Source: Citromicrobium sp. (lineage in GTDB: Bacteria > Pseudomonadota > Alphaproteobacteria > Sphingomonadales > Sphingomonadaceae). From it: DNA of 64,000 nucleotides. The stretch is from positions 59,192 through 123,191 of the forward strand of contig PBYQ01000025.1 in the NCBI GenBank assembly GCA_002729695.1. The letters run 5' to 3'. Numbering within the stretch: the first letter of the stretch is position 1; every line of letters begins with the position of its first letter. A program made the translations under genes and the position numbers. The notes beneath the pieces are model-generated. The model saw nothing but the letters and a program-made list of their open reading frames with translations, was not told the origin of the DNA and searched no databases. Positions 9,360 through 18,565 of the stretch are shown piece by piece.

Positions 9360-9391
9360 CCTTTACGTAAAGGGCATTTATACACGGCGCA
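9356..9391 (+). promoter_or_regulatory. promoter with MerR-type operator for the merR gene
   Basis: TTGACC (9356-9361), a 17-nt spacer and TATACA (9379-9384) form a sigma-70 promoter. The perfect palindrome CTTTACGTAAAG (9361-9372) sits in the spacer next to the -35 box, the usual place for a MerR-family operator. The -10 box ends 6 nt before the ATG, so transcription would start at about the A of the start codon. Confidence 0.65.
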
Positions 9392-9840
9392 TGACCCATG
9401 CCGCCGCCAAGAGCGCGTATTCGGGCGCAGGGGCCCACCTCGAGCGTCCCGATGCCCAAGCGCGAGAAACCTATTCGATCTCGGACCTGACCGCCGAGTT
9501 CGATTGTACCGCCAGGGCGCTTCGCTTTTACGAGGACGAAGGGCTGATCCAACCGACCCGCCACGGCCTGTCGCGCGTATACTCGAAGCGCGACCGGGCC
9601 CGCCTTGCGTGGATCATGCGCGCCAAGAACGTCGGCTTCAGCCTTGCCGAGATCAAGGAGATGATCGACCTCTACGACCTTGGCGATGGCCGGGTCGAAC
9701 AGCGGCGCGTCACGATCGAACGGTGCCGCGCGCACGTCGCCAAGCTGAAACAGCAGCGCGACGATATCGATTCCTCGATCAAGGAACTCACCGATTTCAT
9801 CGCTCATGTCGAGCAGGTCGAACAGACCGACCAGGACTAA
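9391..9840 (+). CDS. MerR family transcriptional regulator (LiuR-like)
   Basis: A 149-aa regulator. The winged-helix MerR domain begins at YSISDLTAEFDCTARALRFYEDEGLI (residues about 30-55; the first-helix TARALRFYEDEGL pattern is diagnostic), followed by a C-terminal dimerisation coiled coil rich in Q, E and K. MerR proteins of the LiuR/CueR-like group next to acyl-CoA dehydrogenases control fatty-acid or branched-chain amino-acid breakdown. No metal-binding cysteine cluster is present at the C-terminus, against a metal sensor. The first 25 residues are an extension before the HTH. It lies 30 bp upstream of the acyl-CoA dehydrogenase and is probably cotranscribed and autoregulated. Confidence 0.85.
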   Translation: MTHAAAKSAYSGAGAHLERPDAQARETYSISDLTAEFDCTARALRFYEDEGLIQPTRHGLSRVYSKRDRARLAWIMRAKNVGFSLAEIKEMIDLYDLGDGRVEQRRVTIERCRAHVAKLKQQRDDIDSSIKELTDFIAHVEQVEQTDQD

Positions 9841-9870
9841 CCCCACAAAACCCGACCCGAAGGACCCCGG

Positions 9871-11676
9871 ATGCCCAGCTATACCGCACCGACCCGCGAT
9901 TTCCGCTTCATCATCAACGAGATGCTCGATCTCGAAAGCTACGGCAACCTGCCCGGCTTCGAGAACGCGACCACCGACATGGTGACCTCGATCATCGACG
10001 AGGCCGGCAAGTTCACTGCCGAAATGCTGCAGCCGCTCAACCAGGTCGGCGACCAGGAAGGCTGCACCCGCCACGATGATGGTTCGGTGACCACGCCGAC
10101 CGGTTTCAAGGAAGCCTTCGACCAGTTCCGTGAGGCGGGCTGGGGCACGCTTTCGATGCCCGAAGAATTCGGCGGGCAGGGCTTGCCGCATGTCGTCGCC
10201 TTCGCGATGGAAGAGATGATCAGCTCGTCCAACCAGGCGTTCGGCATGTATCCGGGCCTTACCAACGGTGCGATTTCCGCTCTGATCGCCAAGGGCAGCC
10301 AGGAGCAGAAGGAAAAGTACTTGCCAAAGATGGTCAGCTGCGAGTGGACCGGCACGATGAACCTGACCGAGCCGCATTGCGGCACCGATCTGGGCCTCAT
10401 CCGCACCAAGGCCGAACCGCAAGCCGATGGCAGCTATTCGATCACCGGCACCAAGATCTTCATCTCCGCCGGCGAGCACGACATGGCCGAGAACATCATC
10501 CACCTCGTGCTGGCGAAGACGCCGGGCGCGCCCGATTCCTCGAAGGGCATCTCGCTGTTCGTGGTACCCAAGTTCCTCGTCAACGACGATGGCTCCATCG
10601 GTGAGCGCAACGGCGTCATGTGCGGTTCGATCGAGCACAAGATGGGCATCCACGGCAACTCGACCTGCGTCATGAACTATGACGAGGCGAAGGGCTGGAT
10701 GGTCGGCGAGGAGAACAAGGGCCTCGCCGCGATGTTCATCATGATGAACGCCGCGCGCCTCGGCGTCGGCATCCAGGGCCTCAGCCAGGCCGAAGTCTCC
10801 TACCAGAACGCGGTCACCTACGCGCTCGATCGCCGTCAGGGCCGCGCGCTGACCGGCCCGGCCGAGCCGAACGAGAAGGCCGATCCGATCTTCGTCCACC
10901 CCGACGTGCGCCGCATGCTGATGGACGCCAAGGCGTTCAACGAAGGCATGCGCGCCTTCGCGCTGTGGACCGCGCTGCAACAGGACCTCAGCCATGCCCT
11001 TCAGGACGAGGACGAGCGCCAGCTGGCGGACGACCTCGTGGGCCTGATGACCCCGGTCATCAAGGGCTACGGCACCGACAAGGGCTACGACGTCGCGAAC
11101 AACATGCAGCAGGTCTACGGCGGCCACGGCTACATCGCCGAGTGGGGCATGGAGCAGTTCGTGCGCGATGCCCGCATTGCGATGATCTACGAGGGCACCA
11201 ACGGCATTCAGGCCATGGACCTCGCCGGGCGCAAACTGGCGATGCATGGTGGCCGCGCGGTGCAGGCGTTCTTTAAGCTGGTCGACGACGAAGTCGCCTC
11301 GGCCAAGGACGAAGAAGGCATGGCCGAGCTGGCTGCGGCTCTCGAAAAGGCGATTGGTGAGCAGAAGGCGGCGACCATGTGGTTCATGCAGAACGCGATG
11401 GCCAATCCCAACAATCTGGGCGCGGGCGCGCACCACTACATGCACATCATGGGCATCGCCTGCCTGATGCTGATGTGGGTCAAGATGGCCCGCGTCGCCA
11501 AAGCCGCGCTGGCCGAAGGGAGCGATGACAAGGCGTTCTACGAAGCCAAGATCGCCACTGCCCGCTACTTCGCCGACCGCTTCGTTCCCGATGCCGGTGC
11601 GCTGCGTCGCAAGATCGAAAGCGGCAGCGAATCGATGATGGCGCTGGGAGAAGAGGCCTTCGCCACCGCCTCCTGA
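9871..11676 (+). CDS. acyl-CoA dehydrogenase (long, DmdC-like type)
   Basis: FAD-dependent dehydrogenase (601 aa) that introduces the alpha-beta double bond in an acyl-CoA. It has the extended architecture of about 600 residues with N-terminal and C-terminal additions, as in DmdC (3-methylmercaptopropionyl-CoA dehydrogenase) and related FadE-like enzymes. The flavin-binding motif MNLTEPHCGTDLG lies near residue 165. The catalytic base is Glu441 in MIYEGTNGIQ, and QQVYGGHGYI precedes it. Ribosome site GAAGGA lies 10 nt before the ATG. DMSP breakdown cannot be claimed from this gene alone, because most homologues handle ordinary fatty acyl-CoAs. The MerR regulator upstream is the likely controller. 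Confidence 0.9.
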   Translation: MPSYTAPTRDFRFIINEMLDLESYGNLPGFENATTDMVTSIIDEAGKFTAEMLQPLNQVGDQEGCTRHDDGSVTTPTGFKEAFDQFREAGWGTLSMPEEFGGQGLPHVVAFAMEEMISSSNQAFGMYPGLTNGAISALIAKGSQEQKEKYLPKMVSCEWTGTMNLTEPHCGTDLGLIRTKAEPQADGSYSITGTKIFISAGEHDMAENIIHLVLAKTPGAPDSSKGISLFVVPKFLVNDDGSIGERNGVMCGSIEHKMGIHGNSTCVMNYDEAKGWMVGEENKGLAAMFIMMNAARLGVGIQGLSQAEVSYQNAVTYALDRRQGRALTGPAEPNEKADPIFVHPDVRRMLMDAKAFNEGMRAFALWTALQQDLSHALQDEDERQLADDLVGLMTPVIKGYGTDKGYDVANNMQQVYGGHGYIAEWGMEQFVRDARIAMIYEGTNGIQAMDLAGRKLAMHGGRAVQAFFKLVDDEVASAKDEEGMAELAAALEKAIGEQKAATMWFMQNAMANPNNLGAGAHHYMHIMGIACLMLMWVKMARVAKAALAEGSDDKAFYEAKIATARYFADRFVPDAGALRRKIESGSESMMALGEEAFATAS

Positions 11677-11723
11677 TCGCCCGAGTCGCAGCGTCACGCT
11701 GGGACCTAGTTGATGAAGTACAG

Positions 11724-11761
11724 ACGCGGGGTGCCCTCACCATAGGGCATCCCGCGTTTTT
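11724..11761 (+). terminator. rho-independent terminator after the acyl-CoA dehydrogenase
   Basis: A 14-bp stem (11724-11737 with 11744-11757, one G-T wobble) and a 6-nt loop, followed directly by TTTT. Confidence 0.85.
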
Positions 11762-11843
11762 CGTTGTATTCGAGGGTTAAAAGAGCCGATGCGAAGCTAG
11801 CAGCGGCGGGGGGAGTAGGAAAATCTCGGGTGGAGGACGGGCG

Positions 11844-12626
11844 ATGAGCCGGGAGCGACGAAGCGATGGCAGCGCGGGCGACGTCGATTACGGCGCAATC
11901 GGGGGCACCTACAGCCGGTACCGTCAGCCCGATCCGGTGATCGAGGCGCAGATACATCGCGCGCTCGGCGACGCGAAAACCGTGCTGAATGTCGGCGCGG
12001 GTGCCGGTTCTTACGAGCCCACCCATTGCGCGGTAACAGCCGTCGAACCTTCGGCATCGATGCGCGCGCAGCGTCCTGCGCACCTGACCCGCGCGATCGA
12101 CGCGATCGCCGAGAACCTGCCGTTCGAGGACGACAGCTTCGATGCGTCGATGGCATCGGTGACCGTCCATCAATGGTCGGACCTCGAAGCGGGAATTGCC
12201 GAGATGCGACGGGTCACTCGGGGCCCCGTGGTCCTGCTTGTGTGCGATCCGGCGGCGATGATGGATTACTGGCTGGCCGACTACATCCCCGAAGTGCGGG
12301 CGGTCGAATCAAGCCGTTTCCCGTCGATGGAACGCGTCGCAGCCGCATTTGGTGGCAAGGTGGAGATAGAGCCCGTGCCCGTACCGCTCGACTGCCGGGA
12401 CGGGTTTAACGAGGCGTATTATGGGCGACCTGAGGCGTTTCTCGATGAAAAAGCGCGGCTAGCCTGTTCCAGTTGGAGCCTTGTGCCACGGGAGGCCGTC
12501 GCGCGGTTCGAAGCTGCTTTGTCTGCCGATCTGGAAAGTGGACTTTGGGACGAGAAATACGGGCATCTGCGCAGGCAGCCGTTCTTCGACGGGCCGTTGC
12601 GGCTCGTGATCGGGAAGGGGGGGTGA
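11844..12626 (+). CDS. class I SAM-dependent methyltransferase
   Basis: A 260-aa methyltransferase. The SAM-binding loop VLNVGAGAGSYEP lies near residue 50, the acidic strand end VEPS near 72, and the LPFEDDSFDASMASVTVHQW motif (post II/III) near 98, as in UbiE/BioC-type (Methyltransf_11) enzymes. The GGAGG ribosome site lies 9 nt before the ATG. The substrate cannot be predicted; the gene stands alone between a terminator and a palindromic repeat and converges on cysK. Confidence 0.8.
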   Translation: MSRERRSDGSAGDVDYGAIGGTYSRYRQPDPVIEAQIHRALGDAKTVLNVGAGAGSYEPTHCAVTAVEPSASMRAQRPAHLTRAIDAIAENLPFEDDSFDASMASVTVHQWSDLEAGIAEMRRVTRGPVVLLVCDPAAMMDYWLADYIPEVRAVESSRFPSMERVAAAFGGKVEIEPVPVPLDCRDGFNEAYYGRPEAFLDEKARLACSSWSLVPREAVARFEAALSADLESGLWDEKYGHLRRQPFFDGPLRLVIGKGG

Positions 12627-12635
12627 TCCGAATCT

Positions 12636-12729
12636 CCCTCCCCCTTGAGGGGGAGGGTCGGGGTGGGGGCTTCTGCGCGCTCCGCAGAGGCCGAACACCC
12701 ACCCCCGACTTCTCCCTCAAGGGAGGGGA
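12636..12729. repeat. palindromic repeat between convergent genes
   Basis: Starts with the hairpin CCCTCCCCC-TTGA-GGGGGAGGG (12636-12657). The middle holds GTCGGGGTGGGGG and CACCCACCCCCGAC as inverted arms, and it ends with TCTCCCTCAAGGGAGGGGA. It is the intergenic relative of the repeat at 2768-2864 in glyS. It separates a methyltransferase and cysK, so it may double as a two-way terminator. Confidence 0.8.
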
Positions 12730-12739
12730 GTAAGAGGTC

Positions 12740-13660
12740 TCAAACCTCGGGCAGGAAGTCCGGCACCGAGAGATACCGCTCGCCGGTATCGTAGTTGAAG
12801 CCGAGCACGCGCGAACCTTCGGGCAGTTCGGGTAGCTTCTTGGCGATCGCGGCCAGCGTTGCGCCGCTGGAGATGCCGACCAGCATACCTTCCTCGCTCG
12901 CGGCGCGGCGGGCCATTTCCTTGGCGTCTTCGGGATCGACCTGGATCGCACCGTCGATGGCGTCCGTGTGCAGGTTCTTCGGTACGAAGCCCGCGCCGAT
13001 GCCCTGGATCGGGTGCGGCCCGGGCTCGCCGCCGCTGATGACGGGGGAGCCTGCGGGCTCGACTGCCCAGGCTTTCATCTCGGGCCAGTGGCGCTTCAGT
13101 TCTTCGGCACAGCCGGTCAGGTGGCCGCCGGTGCCGACGCCGGTAATCAGCGCATCGACCGGCTTGTCGACGAAATCGCCGAGGATTTCCTTGGCGGTGG
13201 TGCGCACGTGGACCTGCCAGTTGCTTTCGTTATCGAACTGGCTGGGCATCCAGGCGCCGCTTTCCTGCTCGACCAATTCCTGCGCGCGGCTGATCGCGCC
13301 CTTCATCCCGCCTTCCTTGGGCGTCAGGTCGAACTTTGCGCCGTAGGCGAGCATCAGGCGACGCCGCTCGATGCTCATGCTCTCGGGCATGACCAGCACC
13401 AGTTTGTAGCCCTTCACAGCGGCCACCATCGCGAGGCCGATGCCGGTATTGCCGCTGGTCGGCTCGATGATCGTGCCGCCGGGCTTCAGCTTGCCCGCTT
13501 TCTCCGCATCTTCGACCATGGCCAGCGCAATGCGGTCCTTGATCGAACCACCGGGGTTAGCGCGTTCGCTCTTCACCCAGACATCATGGTCGGGGAACAG
13601 GCGCGAGAGGCGGATATGCGGCGTATTGCCGATGGTCTGGAGGATCGAGTCGGCTTTCAT
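12740..13660 (-). CDS. cysK: cysteine synthase A (O-acetylserine sulfhydrylase)
   Basis: PLP enzyme (306 aa) that makes cysteine from O-acetylserine and sulfide. PLP lysine is Lys41 in GGSIKDR. The substrate loop [11 protein letters not shown] follows near residue 68, [10 protein letters not shown] near 175 binds the PLP phosphate, and the C-terminal [10 protein letters not shown] motif near 264 is present. Length is normal. The start overlaps the stop of the upstream MFS exporter gene by 4 nt (ATGA), so the two are translationally coupled. Confidence 0.95.
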   Translation of the reverse strand: MKADSILQTIGNTPHIRLSRLFPDHDVWVKSERANPGGSIKDRIALAMVEDAEKAGKLKPGGTIIEPTSGNTGIGLAMVAAVKGYKLVLVMPESMSIERRRLMLAYGAKFDLTPKEGGMKGAISRAQELVEQESGAWMPSQFDNESNWQVHVRTTAKEILGDFVDKPVDALITGVGTGGHLTGCAEELKRHWPEMKAWAVEPAGSPVISGGEPGPHPIQGIGAGFVPKNLHTDAIDGAIQVDPEDAKEMARRAASEEGMLVGISSGATLAAIAKKLPELPEGSRVLGFNYDTGERYLSVPDFLPEV

Positions 13661-14985
13661 GGGATCTTCTCCTGCAAAATCTCTTCAGGGGTTTCATCTC
13701 TCAACGAAGCAGGCGGGTCGAAGGTCCGGGTGTGCCGCAAGACGGGGAAAATGCGGCTCCACATCGCCACGGTCACGATTGCACCGACCCCGCCGAAGAT
13801 CACCGCACCCGCCGGGCCGATGACGCTGGCGAGGAAGCCGGAGAACGCGTCGCCCCCTTCGTTCGACGCGCTGATGGTCAGCAGGCTGGCGGAGGAAACG
13901 CGGCCGCGCTTCTCGTCGGGCGTGTGCAGCTGGATCAGCGACTGGCGGATGTAGACGCTGAACATGTCCGCCGCGCCCACAATCACCAGCATCGCGAGGC
14001 TGAGCGGCATGAAGCGCGAGAAGCCGAAGACGATGGTGGCAAGGCCAAAGGCGGCGACCGCCCATAGCATCTTGGGGCCTACGTTGGTTTTCAGCGGTCG
14101 GAAGCTGAACCACAGCGCGGTCACCGCCGCACCGATGGCGGGGGCCGCGGCAAGCTGAGCAAGGCCGGTCTCGCCCACCTTGAGGATATCGTAGGCGAAA
14201 GGCGGGAACAGCGCGGTTGCGCCCGCAAGGAACACCGCCATCAGGTCGAGCGTGATCGCACCGAGAACCATCTTGTTGTGGATCACGTAGCGCCAGCCAT
14301 CGACGATCTGGCCGATCGGGCGCTGGGCACCCGAGATCGGCGAGCGCGGCACCTTGCCGATGGTGCTGATCGAGATGATCGCGATCAGGAACAGGCCGCT
14401 GGCGATGGCATAGGGCAGGGCGGGGGCTGCGTCATAGGCATAGCCGCCCACCGCCGGGCCGACGATCATCCCGGTCTGCCAAGCGATCGAGGACAGCGCG
14501 ATGGCGTTGGGCAGGATCGCCTTGGGCACGAGATTGGGGGCCAGAGCAGACAGGGCGGGGCCGTTGAACGCGCGCACCACGCCCAGCAGCACCGCCACAG
14601 AGAACAGCGCGGTCAGACTGATATGTCCGGTATAGGTCGTCCACGCGAGGAAGGCCGCGCCCAGGAATTGGAGCCCAATGGTCAGACGCGACACCGTTTT
14701 GCGGTTGAAGCGATCGGCAGCGAGCCCGGAGAAGGGCGAGAGGACGAACAGCGGCAGGAATTGCAGCAGGCCGATCAGCGCGAGCTGGCCCGACGCCTCG
14801 AACGCGTTGAGCCCGTTGCCGCGCGCGATGGTGTAGGTCTGCCACCCGATGATCAGCATCATGCCGTACTGGCCGACGATCATCGTAAACCGCGCCACCA
14901 GATAGGCGCGGAAATTATGAATTCGCAGGGGGGATGTTTCGAGCGTGGTCTGGTCGGCGTTCACGCAGCACGCCATGACAGGCAC
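13657..14985 (-). CDS. MFS transporter (EntS/MFS_3-like exporter)
   Basis: A 442-aa inner-membrane protein with about 12 hydrophobic helices and the MFS loop 2-3 motif [14 protein letters not shown] near residue 84. The pattern is of the MFS_3 (EntS-like, transmembrane secretion effector) group, typically proton-driven exporters of siderophores or drugs. The coupled downstream cysK could suggest export of cysteine or a sulfur compound, but this is inference from adjacency only. The start codon follows a short N-terminus (MPVMACC); an internal start cannot be excluded. Confidence 0.8.
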   Translation of the reverse strand: MPVMACCVNADQTTLETSPLRIHNFRAYLVARFTMIVGQYGMMLIIGWQTYTIARGNGLNAFEASGQLALIGLLQFLPLFVLSPFSGLAADRFNRKTVSRLTIGLQFLGAAFLAWTTYTGHISLTALFSVAVLLGVVRAFNGPALSALAPNLVPKAILPNAIALSSIAWQTGMIVGPAVGGYAYDAAPALPYAIASGLFLIAIISISTIGKVPRSPISGAQRPIGQIVDGWRYVIHNKMVLGAITLDLMAVFLAGATALFPPFAYDILKVGETGLAQLAAAPAIGAAVTALWFSFRPLKTNVGPKMLWAVAAFGLATIVFGFSRFMPLSLAMLVIVGAADMFSVYIRQSLIQLHTPDEKRGRVSSASLLTISASNEGGDAFSGFLASVIGPAGAVIFGGVGAIVTVAMWSRIFPVLRHTRTFDPPASLRDETPEEILQEKIP

Positions 14986-15047
14986 GTCACGGCGACAAAA
15001 GCAAATTCTCGATTGCGGGGATCAAGCCCAGCTTGGGCGCGGCGCGA

Positions 15048-15386
15048 TCAGTGGCGGCGCCGCAGGCGCGGGTTGGGTTGCAGTTCGTCGATCATGACGA
15101 GAAAATCGTCCACGCGAATGATCCGTTCGAACTGGAAGCCCGCGCGATTGTCCTTGGTCCAGATCAGATAGGCTTCGATCCGCCCGATCACGGGGAAACT
15201 CACGATCACGCGGTCGCCACGCGATCCACCTTCGGCATTGTCGATCATGAAGCCGTTGGCAGACACGTTGCTGACATGGAAAGGCACGTCCCCGCGGCCG
15301 AAATAGTCCGCGATCACGTTATAATCGACCGGATGGCGGATCGCCGCCCGCTGATCGGTTACACTCAGATGCGATGCCACAGTCAA
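15048..15386 (-). CDS. PilZ domain protein
   Basis: A 112-aa single PilZ domain. The cyclic-di-GMP motifs are present: an RxxxR segment (RAAIR, residues about 13-17) and NVSANG (residues about 40-45, of the D/NxSxxG type). The WTKDNRAGFQFE strand closes the barrel. I infer a small c-di-GMP receptor, target unknown. It stands alone between the MFS exporter and tyrS genes; the 135-bp gap to tyrS shows nothing further. Confidence 0.85.
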   Translation of the reverse strand: MTVASHLSVTDQRAAIRHPVDYNVIADYFGRGDVPFHVSNVSANGFMIDNAEGGSRGDRVIVSFPVIGRIEAYLIWTKDNRAGFQFERIIRVDDFLVMIDELQPNPRLRRRH

Positions 15387-15521
15387 ACGTCCTCCCGAGG
15401 GTCGAGGATCAACCCTGCCTTAGGAGGCCGATTATCAAGCCCAAAGGCTGATTTTGCGTTAAACCCCGATGTCCTAATTCGGGACAAAACGAAGGCTTTC
15501 TAGCAACTTAGTCAGAAACCC

Positions 15522-16745
15522 CTAGCGCGTGAGAATCCCGTGCTTCTTGCGCCCGAGCGAAAGCCGGCGCTGCTGGCCTTCTTCCACAGTCAAAACCATG
15601 CCGGGATCGCTCAACACTTCATCGTCGAGACGCACCGCGCCCTCCGCGATCTTGCGCTTGGCTTCCTTGTTGGAGGCGGTGAAGCCGATCGCGGAGAGCG
15701 CTGCGGGTAGCGACATTCCTTCGGCCACCGCCAGCGTCGGCAGGTCTTCGCCCGCTCCACCGGCGAAGGTTTCGCGCGCGGTCGCCTCGGCCTTGGTGGC
15801 GGCTTCCTCGCCCCGGACCATCGCGGTCACCGCATTGGCAAGCGCGACCTTGGCATCGTTGATCTCCGAACCCTGGAGCCGTTCCAGACGCTCGATCTCG
15901 TTGAGCGGAATATCGGTGAACAGCCGCAGGAAGCGGCCGACGTCGCGGTCGTCGGTATTGCGCCAGAACTGCCAGAAATCGTAGGCGGGTAGCCGATCTT
16001 CGTTGAGCCACACGGCGCCCGATGCCGTCTTGCCCATCTTCTTCCCGTCCGCCGTCGTCACCAGCGGGGTGGTGAAGCCAAAGAGTTCGTCACCGCCGGT
16101 GCGCCGGGTCAGTTCGATCCCGTTGACGATGTTGCCCCACTGATCGCTGCCGCCCATCTGCAAGCGGCACCCATACCGCTCCGCCAGCTCGCGGAAATCG
16201 TAGGCCTGCAGGATCATGTAGTTGAATTCGAGGAAGGTCAGCGGCTGTTCGCGATCGAGCCTGCTCTTCACCGAATCGAAGGTCAGCATGCGGTTGATCG
16301 TGAAATGCGGCCCGATATCGCGCAGCAGTTCGAGATAGCCGAGCCCGCTCAGCCATTCGTCGTTGTTGACGATCACTGCATCGGTGGGCCCATCGCCGAA
16401 TGTCAGCAGGCGTTCGAACACCGGGCGCTGGGAGGCGATGTTGGCCGCGATCACCTCGTCAGTCATCAGCTGGCGCGTTTCGTCGCGACCGGAGGGATCA
16501 CCGACCTTGCCCGTGCCGCCGCCCATCACCACGATCGGCTTGTGCCCGGTCTGCTGCAAGCGGCGCAGCAGCATGATCTGAACCATGTTGCCGACGTGCA
16601 GGCTGGGCGCGGTCGGATCGAATCCGACATATCCTGGGACAATTTGCTCAGAGGCAAGAAAATCAAGTCTTTCCGCATCCGTGATTTGGTGCGTATAGTG
16701 CCTCTGGTCGAGCACGTTCAGAAGTTCGGATCGATAAGCGGGCAC
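15522..16745 (-). CDS. tyrS: tyrosyl-tRNA synthetase
   Basis: Class I synthetase (407 aa) that charges tRNA-Tyr. The HIGH-type signature is HVGN at residues 50-53, the KMSKS-type signature is KKMGKT near residue 240, and the tyrosine-binding QMGGSDQWGN motif is present. A C-terminal S4-like RNA-binding domain covers about residues 340-407 (KRKIAEGAVRLD). Length is normal for bacterial TyrS. It is divergent from the DOMON-like gene. Confidence 0.96.
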   Translation of the reverse strand: MPAYRSELLNVLDQRHYTHQITDAERLDFLASEQIVPGYVGFDPTAPSLHVGNMVQIMLLRRLQQTGHKPIVVMGGGTGKVGDPSGRDETRQLMTDEVIAANIASQRPVFERLLTFGDGPTDAVIVNNDEWLSGLGYLELLRDIGPHFTINRMLTFDSVKSRLDREQPLTFLEFNYMILQAYDFRELAERYGCRLQMGGSDQWGNIVNGIELTRRTGGDELFGFTTPLVTTADGKKMGKTASGAVWLNEDRLPAYDFWQFWRNTDDRDVGRFLRLFTDIPLNEIERLERLQGSEINDAKVALANAVTAMVRGEEAATKAEATARETFAGGAGEDLPTLAVAEGMSLPAALSAIGFTASNKEAKRKIAEGAVRLDDEVLSDPGMVLTVEEGQQRRLSLGRKKHGILTR

Positions 16746-16794
16746 TGATTCCTCCGGGGGGAAAGATCGGGCCCGCTAGCATGGGGGGTCGTAA

Positions 16795-17358
16795 ATGCAA
16801 ACGTACAGGTTGGTTCCGCATCCCAGCACGCCGCCGCTCGAAGTGAGCGAAATGTCGGTGACGATGATGCGATTGATGGGTGGCGAGCTGCTGCTGCGCT
16901 ACCGCATGAATCAGTCGAGCAAGGTCGTCGTGCCACGCGGCTTCTCGCATCGCAGCCAGGAAGACTTGTGGCGGCGGACCTGCCTCGAGCTTTTCCTCTA
17001 CGACCAGAACGGTCGCTACCGCGAATTCAACTTCGCGCCTGCGGGCGACTGGGCGGCGTTCCAGTTTGCATCCTACCGCAAGCTTATCGGCGACTACGTG
17101 CCCGAAGTTGCACCGAAGATCGATTTCCAGCGCGGCCCACAGATGATGACCGTGACCGTGCGCCTGCCTGCGCGCCTGCTCGACGGGGTCAAATCCGCCT
17201 CGCTGTGCGCCGTGGTCGAGGAAGAGGGCGGGCATCACTCGCTGTGGTCGCTCACACACCGCCGTGAGGAGCCGGACTTCCACGACCCGATGAGCTTTGC
17301 TATCCGCTTCGGCCAGAGCGAACCGGCAAAACCAAGACAGGCCCTCCAGCACGCATGA
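16795..17358 (+). CDS. DOMON-like domain protein
   Basis: A 187-aa protein of the bacterial DOMON-like type, a beta-sandwich that in other proteins binds sugars or heme. Supporting segments are VSEMSVTMMRLMGGELLLRYRM, then DLWRRTCLELFL and YREFNFAPAGDWAAFQF. It has no signal peptide. Its stop overlaps the namZ start by 4 nt (ATGA), so it is cotranslated with the exo-N-acetylmuramidase homologue. I infer a carbohydrate-related helper role from this coupling. Confidence 0.75.
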   Translation: MQTYRLVPHPSTPPLEVSEMSVTMMRLMGGELLLRYRMNQSSKVVVPRGFSHRSQEDLWRRTCLELFLYDQNGRYREFNFAPAGDWAAFQFASYRKLIGDYVPEVAPKIDFQRGPQMMTVTVRLPARLLDGVKSASLCAVVEEEGGHHSLWSLTHRREEPDFHDPMSFAIRFGQSEPAKPRQALQHA

Positions 17359-18551
17359 AATTCGGGATCGACCGGCTTCTTACCGAGCCGGACCTACGCA
17401 AACCGCTTGAAGATAAACGGGTCGCGCTGGTTGCCCATCCGGCATCGGTCACGAGCAATCTGGAACACAGCCTCGACGCTCTTGTCGCCGCGGGGATGAA
17501 CGTCACCTCCGCGTTCGGGCCGCAGCACGGCCTGAAGGGCGACAAGCAGGACAACATGGTGGAGACGGCGGACGAGACCGACCCCGTCTACAACATCCCC
17601 GTGTTCAGCCTTTACGGCGAGGTGCGCCGGCCCACCGGGCAGATGATGTCGAGCGCGGACGTGTTCCTGTTCGACCTGCAGGATCTGGGCTGCCGCATCT
17701 ACACCTTCGTCACCACGCTGCTCTACCTGCTCGAAGAGGGCGCGAAGCACGGCAAGTCGGTGTGGGTGCTCGACCGGCCCAATCCCGCGGGACGCCCGGT
17801 GGAGGGCACGCTGCTGGTGCCGGGGCAGGAGAGTTTCGTCGGCGCGGGCCCGATGCCGATGCGCCACGGGCTGACGATGGGCGAGATGGGCCACTGGTTC
17901 ATCGATCACTTCGGGCTCGACGTGGATTACCGCGTCATCGAGATGGAAGGCTGGGAGCCTGAAGGCCCCGGCTTCGGCTGGCCCACCGATCACATCTGGA
18001 TCAACCCGTCGCCCAACGCAGCCAACGTCAACATGGCGCGCGCCTATGCGGGCACGGTGATGATCGAGGGCGCCACCGTTTCCGAAGGGCGCGGCACCAC
18101 CCGCCCTCTCGAAGTGCTGTTCGGCGCGCCCGATATCGACGCCAAGGCCGTGCTGGCCGAAATGCGGCGGATCGCGCCCAACTGGCTGAAGGGCTGCGCG
18201 CTTCGCGAATGCTGGTTCGAACCGACCTTCCACAAGCACGCCGGCCAGCTTTGCAACGGGTTGATGATCCACGCCGAGGGGCCATTCTACGATCACCACC
18301 AGTTTCGCCCCTGGCGGTTGCAGGCGCTCGCCTTCAAGGCGATCCGCACGCTGTACCCGGACTACGACCTCTGGCGCGACTTCCCTTACGAGTACGAGCT
18401 GGAACGACTGGCGATCGACGTGATCAACGGCGGCCCGGCTTTGCGCGAATGGGTCGAAAACCCTGCGGCTTCCCCGGTCGACCTCGACCGCATGGCCGCC
18501 AATGACGAGAACGAATGGCGCGAAACCATCGCGCCACACCTGATATATTGA
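17355..18551 (+). CDS. namZ: exo-beta-N-acetylmuramidase NamZ-like protein (DUF1343)
   Basis: A 398-aa DUF1343 protein. The family's characterised member, NamZ of Bacillus subtilis, removes terminal MurNAc from peptidoglycan fragments. Family segments seen: GIDRLL near the start, VALVAHPASV near residue 24, FGPQHGLKGDKQDN near 55, SLYG..RRPTGQMM near 84, LDRPNPAGR near 138, and FEPTFHKHAGQLCNG near 293. No signal peptide, so it would act on muropeptides in the cytoplasm, or the protein lacks a classical export signal. It is coupled to the DOMON-like gene upstream and followed by an M24 peptidase 14 bp downstream. Confidence 0.88.
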   Translation: MKFGIDRLLTEPDLRKPLEDKRVALVAHPASVTSNLEHSLDALVAAGMNVTSAFGPQHGLKGDKQDNMVETADETDPVYNIPVFSLYGEVRRPTGQMMSSADVFLFDLQDLGCRIYTFVTTLLYLLEEGAKHGKSVWVLDRPNPAGRPVEGTLLVPGQESFVGAGPMPMRHGLTMGEMGHWFIDHFGLDVDYRVIEMEGWEPEGPGFGWPTDHIWINPSPNAANVNMARAYAGTVMIEGATVSEGRGTTRPLEVLFGAPDIDAKAVLAEMRRIAPNWLKGCALRECWFEPTFHKHAGQLCNGLMIHAEGPFYDHHQFRPWRLQALAFKAIRTLYPDYDLWRDFPYEYELERLAIDVINGGPALREWVENPAASPVDLDRMAANDENEWRETIAPHLIY

Positions 18552-18565
18552 GAGGAGCCCCGCCC

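Noticed and set aside
9340..11697. Long open frame on the minus strand opposite the acyl-CoA dehydrogenase
   Set aside because: It mirrors a clear acyl-CoA dehydrogenase on the other strand and its composition is that of a GC-rich antisense frame, with Arg, His and Gly excess and no family motifs.
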